A stretch of 62,000 nucleotides of DNA. Source: Cryptomeria japonica (taxonomy: Eukaryota; Streptophyta; Pinopsida; Cupressales; Cupressaceae). The stretch spans positions 614,664,476-614,726,475 of the forward strand of contig NC_081408.1 of the NCBI RefSeq assembly GCF_030272615.1, read 5' to 3'. Positions 56,408-62,000 of this stretch are shown piece by piece (within the stretch, counting starts at the first letter, position 1; the number at the start of each line of letters is the position of its first letter). A program made the position numbers and the translations under genes. A model generated the notes under the pieces. It worked only from the letters and a program-made list of their open reading frames with translations, was not told the origin of the DNA and made no database searches.

Positions 56408-58151
56408 TAATATACCCCAAATGCTCACCCTTATTCAACCCTAATCCTAATTGAATCTTAACCCATAACCCTTATTAACCCTCAATCCTAATTATATTTA
56501 ATAATACAATACTATTGAACCATAATGCTAATTAAACTATAACTTGAACCTTATTTGAATTCTAACCATAACCTTGGATTTATTCTAAAATAGCAACCTT
56601 AATTGTAACTAGACATTAACCCTAACTGTAACCTGACCTAACCTAACCTAATATTAACCCTAACCATAATCTAAATGTAAAGGAATTATTATAATATAAC
56701 CTAACCCTAAAATTAACCCTAACCATTATTGAATCCTATCTCGCACTTAAGCACTAACCCTGAGCCCTAAACCTAATTGAATCTTAACTCATAACATTAG
56801 CCATAATCCTAACCATAACCCTAACCCTAAGCCTAATCATAATCTTAATCCAAACCCTAACTCCAACCATAATCCTAGCCATAACCCCAAACTCTAATCA
56901 TAATCCTACCTTTAACCCTAATACTAATTCTAGCCTAACCATAATCCTAAACCTTAACCTTAAGAATAATCCTTAGCCGTAAACCTAAAGCCTAACCCTA
57001 ATCATAATCCTAAATATAATTCAAAACCTCAATCCTAACCATAACCCAAGACCTATCCGTATCCCTATCCCCTTTTTTAACCCTAACCGTAACCTTAAAC
57101 CCTAACCATAATCCAAATCCTAACCATAACACAACCTTAACCCTAAGACTAACCATAATCCTAACCTTAACCCTAACACTAACCATAATCCTAACCATAA
57201 CCTAAACCCTAATCATAATATTAACCTTAACCCTAATCATAATGTTAGCCTAACCATAATCTTAAACCGTAACCTTGACAACAATCCTTGGCTCTAAACC
57301 TAAAACTTGATCCTATCCATAACCCTAAATCTAATCTAAAACCTTAATCCTAACCCGAAACTTGATGATAACCCAAACAATAATCCTAATCCTAATGAAC
57401 TAATTGTTAACTTAACCTAACCATGATGTTAACCCTTACCATAATCTTAACCGCAAGCCTAACCATAATCCAAACCCTAAACCTAACCCTAACACTAATT
57501 ATTAACTTGACCCTAAAAATGATGTTAACTTGGGACTAACAATATCCCTAGCTATGATATAAATCCTAACCCTAACCATATTCCTAACCCTAACCATGAA
57601 CTCTAACACTAACCCCTAACCCTAACCTTAAACCTATCCCTAATATTAATTACCTTAACACCCTAAAACCAACCCTTAACCCTAGCCATGATGTAAACCC
57701 TAATATTAATCCTAACACTAACCCTTATCTATGACGTAAATCCTAATCCTAACCCTAACCCTAACACCAATCCTTAATGCTAACCATGATGTAAACCCTA
57801 ACATTAATTCCTTATATTAACCCTTAACCATAACCCTAACCCTAGTCATAATAATAACTATAATCATAGCCACAATTCTAACTTTAAAACTAACCCTAAT
57901 CATGGTGTAAATGCTAACCATAACACTAACCCTAAACATAACCCTAACCATGATGTAAACACTAACATTAATCCTAACACTAACCCTTAACCCTAACCCT
58001 AACCATGATATAAACCATAACCCTAGCTATAATACTAATGTTAACCCTAACACTAACCCAAACCATGATCTAAACCATAACATTTACCATAGTCCTTACC
58101 ACAACTCTAAACCATTACCTTAATCATAACCTTAAACCCTAACTCTAAAAA

Positions 58152-58267
58152 TAGGGAATGGCTCTACAACCCTTAGGACACACCAATCATCTATTATAAT
58201 GTATTAATAATATATGAAGGGTATTAATATCTTGATACATCATAAGGGTTGGATAGTTGTTTCCCTA
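58152..58267. mobile_element. 116-bp foldback (MITE-like) inside the telomere-like array
   Basis: It starts TAGGGAATGGCTCTACAACC and ends GGGTTGGATAGTTGTTTCCC-TA. TAGGGAA and CAACCCTTA on the left pair with TAAGGGTTG and TTCCCTA on the right. The AT-rich middle is also partly self-complementary. It interrupts the hexamer array and is flanked by A-runs on both sides. Confidence 0.6.
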
Positions 58268-58390
58268 AAAACAACCCTAAACCTAACCATAACCTAACCC
58301 ATAACCCATAACCCTAACCCTATCTTATTTAATGTATTCCATATTAAATTTAACCCTAACACTAATTATAATATTTAACCCTAACCCTAA

Positions 58391-58685
58391 TATAATCACT
58401 AAGACTAACCCCAATCCTAACCCTAACCCTAACCCTAATTATAATCCTAACCATAACCCTTACTCTAATTATTATTATAACCATGACCCTGACCCTAATT
58501 TTAATTATAATTTTTAATCGTAACCCTAACCCTAACCCTAATTATAATCCTAACCATAACCCTAACCCTAATTATAATTATAAACCTAACCCTAAACCTA
58601 ACCTAGCCCTAGTTCTAATCACTAAGACTAACCCCAATACTAACCCTAACCCTAACCCTAATTATAATCCTAACCTTAACCCTAA
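58391..58685. repeat. 223-bp segmental repeat within the array
   Basis: AATCACTAAGACTAACCCCA followed by a perfect CCCTAA run and AATTATAATCCTAACC occurs with CACTAAG at 58397 and again at 58620. Confidence 0.7.
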
Positions 58686-59382
58686 TTATTATCCTAACCA
58701 TAATCTTGACCCTAATTATTATTATGACCCTAATTTTAATTATAATCACTAATTATAATCTTTAATCATAACCCTAATTATAACTCTAATATTGATAAAA
58801 CACTAACCATAACCAAAACATAAACCAAATCCTAATCATAACCATACCCCTAGTTATAATTCTAACTCTAACCCTAACTGTAATTATGCTTACCCTAACC
58901 CTACCTTTGATGTAAACCCTAGACATAATTGTAACCCTAACACTAAACCCTAATCCTAACCATAAATTTAACTCTACTATTAAACTATAATTGTAACAAT
59001 AACCCTAGCACTAACCATAATCCTAAACCAAAACCAAGCCCTAACATTGATCTGCTAACCCTAACCATGATATAAACCCTAACCATTATCATAACCCTAA
59101 CCCTAATCATATCCCTAACCTGAGCCATGATGTAAACATTATCCCCGACCATAACACTAACCATAACCATAATACTTGCCATTAAATAAAGTTTAATATA
59201 TATCTTAGATTTTAGTATTTTCTTTGATCTTGCAACACATCTTATTGAAAATAGTCTAAATAGATATATAAAATTTCATATTTCTCTACATAATAATATA
59301 ATAATATTATAATGTAATTTATTTTAATAAAAAGATACTATATAATTATATATTGATTTATTTTATGTTTTCCATTTTGCGT

Positions 59383-59580
59383 GGTGCCGCTGCCACTAGC
59401 ATATATACCTTGAATTTTAATTTAATCTATATAAAATACGCCGAGAGATATCTTTCTCAAGGCACATATTTTTTACCATAAATTCAAATAGGGGCCAAGA
59501 GAAGGATATCTCTATGTGTATTTTATATAGATTAAATTAAAATTTAAGGTATATATTCTAGTAAAACATATCGCTACACC
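59383..59580. repeat. Long inverted repeat (foldback), arms of about 80 bp
   Basis: The left arm (59383-59462) and right arm (59493-59580) are reverse complements with a few mismatches and one small indel. They share TATATACCTT, AATTTTAATTTAATCTATAT and AAAATAC, plus GAGATATC. The loop is about 30 bp. Ends are GGTG...CACC. It is either a MITE-like element or a hairpin-RNA locus. Confidence 0.8.
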
Positions 59581-60430
59581 ATTAGTATAAGATCTTAGGT
59601 AAGTTAGCTACAAAATAGTTTTAAAATGTCTCATTTGTATTTCTAGAAAACATTTTTATTTCATTACTAATCCTCAAAAAGATAACAAATATATAATATA
59701 TAGAAGTTTTCTAAGAGATGCTAATGACTCTTCTAAATAATAACTATTTATTTTTCCTTCTAAATTGGATCATATATAAAAAAGTCTTTTAACAATAAAA
59801 GAAATCATATTTATTCTCATTACTTTTCCTTAAGCTATTTATCATATATAGAGTTTCTATTATCTAATGCTTAATAATCTTCCAAGTTTTCAAAGTTGTT
59901 AAAGATTGTAAAAATAACATTACATTATTAGTGTTAAAAGAAAAATTAAATTTATTTGTCAAGAAAATTAAATTTCTAATTAAATTTTAAGTGTTAAAAG
60001 AAAAACTAGGCAGCTGTAAAGCAGTCATAACTTTTGCAAAAGTGAACCAAATTAAGAGATTTAATATGTTTTAGAAAGGTAGAAGACAATGTAATCATAT
60101 CCAAAAATGATTAAAATTGGTGATAAATAATGTAAGCAATTTTTACTGCAATCAGCCCTAATAATTACAAGCAACAATATATATAAAAAAAATCACTTAT
60201 TGGTAATACGTGATTCATGAAAGGATTAGTCAACAATCAATTTTTATATGGGTTAAATAAAATTAGTTGAAATGTAATTATGCAACGGTCTCATTGTTAT
60301 AGTCATGGAGAAGCATTGTGGATTTGTAATATGCCTTATTCCAGGTTTATGGCCTTTGGTGTTGAGTGTTGAGTGAGTTGGAAGGTCCAGTAGACAAGTT
60401 TTCTAGTTAGAATGGTTCTTATCAACAATA
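59581..60430. other. AT-rich stretch, nothing recognised
   Basis: Many stops in all frames. A short internal repeat (AGTGTTAAAAGAAAAA(A/C)T at about 59930 and 59991) is the only structure noted. Confidence 0.5.
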
Positions 60431-60985
60431 GCGTGTGGAGATTCATTGTGCGGATCGTGCAGAGTAATTTTAGTGATTGTTTGTGTTTTCAAGGATGTTA
60501 AGCCGACATGTGGGAAGTGTGTGGACAATTTGCTTTGGTCCACATGATTGTTTTGGATCGGATTGAGCCGACTTGAGTAACACGTTTCATTTGTGTGTTA
60601 TGCATTGTTGGGTTGACATGAAATAGATCTAATTTGATGTTGTGGATATATATGAGTGATTGATATGATCATTTTTTATATCTATGGTTATGTGTGAAGT
60701 GTGTATGAGCGATTGTGCACAATTTTAAGCATGCAATTGAAGGATTTGTGCTCCAGAATTAAACAGAATATCAGAACATAGTAGTGTAGTAGAGCAGAGT
60801 AAGACTATGTGATTTGTAGCTAACTTGAACTATTTTTGGCATTTATAGATGTTGTTTTATCAGTTCAAACATTCCAATAATTATTTGTAATCATTTTATC
60901 TCATCTATATTTGAATTGTTACATTAATATTATCTCATCTATATTTGTATCATTACATTAATATTACTTGCATGATTGGATATAA
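60431..60985 (+). mobile_element. Possible LTR relic related to the solo LTR at 48482
   Basis: The order GTGGACAATT, TGGTCCACATG, GGATCGGATTGAGCC, GAGTAACACG and then an AGTGT-rich block loosely parallels 48895-49140 of the solo LTR (GTGGACCTATATTGGGTCC, GATGTAACACGTGGATTGGG). Termini and TSD are not visible. Confidence 0.3.
60898..60965. repeat. 34-bp tandem duplication
   Basis: ATCTCATCTATATTTG followed by (A/T)(A/T)T(T/C)(G/A)TTACATTAATATT appears at 60898-60931 and 60932-60965. Confidence 0.85.
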
Positions 60986-60989
60986 TATA

Positions 60990-62000
60990 TAGTTTACCTA
61001 CCCCTTATTTCTATTGGTTGATTTTGAATGGGTAAGTAACTAATAATATTTTATAATACTTACCTCAGTAATGTGCATGGTAGGTATAATCTATATTTTA
61101 TTGGAATTTTCTTATTGGTTGGTAATTTTCTATAGTTTGGAGTTTAATTTTTATTTAAGAGAGTTTTGTCATGCGTTGTCGAGTTGGCTTCTCTGCAATT
61201 TTGAATCAGAGCTTTTGGATTTGCGATTGAGTTTTTGGATTGGATTGTTGGGAGGTTTTTTCGTTTGAAGATTTGGATTGAAGTTGTTGGATTTTTTCTT
61301 TTCGTCAATTATCTTGTCAGGATTACGATTCCAAGTTGGAGCTTCAAACTCCATTCTCAACATTTCTATTTGGAAAAGATTGTATACATTGTGACTATTG
61401 AATGATTGTTTGGGGGTTTGGAGATTGATGTTTAAAATTACATTTTGATTGGGGAGAATTTATAAGTAATGATAATATATTATGATTCTGGTATAAATAT
61501 GGGAATGGTGTGTGCTGTCGGGAATGCATATTCCACATTTTCCTTATTGAATCTCTATTTTATTTTACCCCTTATATATTTCTCAAGTTTTAAGAGTTCT
61601 TAGATTGCTACATGATTATCATTTATGCCTTTTCTACACATTTCCATGTTTATGTGTTTATTTGCAATTTGGAGTAAATATGGCCTTGTCGGGAGTTATG
61701 TTTGGGAAGCCTTATGTGTTGCATTTTGTCATGATCCTAATTGTGGATGTCTTGGTTTATGTTTGGGATTGGGAAACCTTTTAAATTTTGTATTAAACCT
61801 ATTCTTGCAATATTGATCTCCCTTTGTGGCAGTACAGATTTGGTGTAGTTCTATGCACTTTTGAGTGCGATCATGGCTAGAAATTAATGTTGAATCCTCT
61901 TTGCAAGTTTATGATTCTTAATTTTTTTGTTTCCTCATTTTTAGTTCACCCTCTTGCACCTTCTAGGAATTAATTTGAGTCATTATATAAGCCTATGTTC
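60990..62000. other. AT/GT-rich stretch, nothing recognised
   Basis: Short open frames (for example 61071-61268) have hydrophobic low-complexity translations, no domain and no supporting context. No gene is called. Confidence 0.5.

Larger units (their letters stand above)
56408..59180. repeat. Telomere-like degenerate CCCTAA array, right part
   Basis: About 2.8 kb of CCCTAA, CCATAA, CCTTAA and CACTAA hexamers are all in the C-rich orientation on the plus strand. There are short perfect runs (CCCTAACCCTAACCCTAA near 58419 and 58643) and interspersed AATTATAAT. The unit is 6 bp, not the 7-bp CCCTAAA typical of plant telomeres. Asn/Pro-rich open frames here are repeat translations, not genes. 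Confidence 0.88.

Noticed and set aside
58332-58752. Asn/Pro repeat proteins
   Set aside because: They are direct translations of CCCTAA/CCATAA hexamers, not genes.
56408-59180. True chromosome end
   Set aside because: The repeat is heavily degenerate, is interrupted by foldback and LINE insertions, and is followed by nearly 3 kb of ordinary AT-rich DNA.

Overview
The window looks like repeat-rich intergenic DNA from a large-genome seed plant. A gymnosperm is my best guess, inferred from the abundance of Ty3-type elements, long LTRs and telomere-like tracts. No intact host gene is supported. Almost everything recognisable is retrotransposon DNA, nested several layers deep, plus degenerate CCCTAA-type arrays and foldback elements.

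Layout. (1) 1-2620 and 10145-about 16020 may be two halves of one minus-strand Tat-like LTR element. Its LTR/polypurine edge is at 407-420 and its primer-binding-like site at 15758-15779. (2) It is split by 2626-10139, a complete plus-strand LTR element with two LTRs, PBS, PPT and near-matching TSDs. Its single long reading frame carries gag and a protease-like domain but no reverse transcriptase or integrase, so it is a non-autonomous GAG-type element. (3) About 16060-24962 is a decayed Ty3-like polyprotein in the unusual order protease, RNase H-like domain, RT, RNase H, integrase. It is interrupted by two solo LTRs (18387-19917 and about 21090-21661) and followed by a probable 2 kb 3' LTR. 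(4) 25120-26330 is a truncated LTR, PBS and leader related to the 2626 element. 26331-30050 is AT-rich DNA with degenerate direct repeats.

(5) 30056-31061 and 56408-59180 are two parts of one telomere-like hexamer array. They are separated by a LINE (31074-56395) flanked by a 12-bp target duplication that lies in the array itself. The LINE (ORF1; ORF2 with endonuclease, RT, zf-RVT and RNase H) amounts to about 6.3 kb, but is spread over 25 kb because four LTR insertions landed in ORF2. They lie at 33086-39773, 40212-46959, 48482-49677 and 50293-54635, each between 5-bp target duplications.

(6) The two complete insertions are sibling elements with Ty1/copia-style LTR, PBS and PPT signals. Each encodes a coiled-coil gag with four CCHC knuckles and a second reading frame of about 1050 codons (called ORFX here) that I do not recognise. 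Neither has RT, RNase H or integrase. This two-ORF, pol-less family is the best candidate for an undescribed system. (7) 59190-62000 is AT-rich and holds a long foldback (59383-59580) and an LTR relic.

How the parts work together: the pol-less elements would need RT and integrase in trans from autonomous relatives. The autonomous-type elements present here (the 16-25 kb Ty3-like element and the LINE) are broken by stops, frameshifts and insertions.
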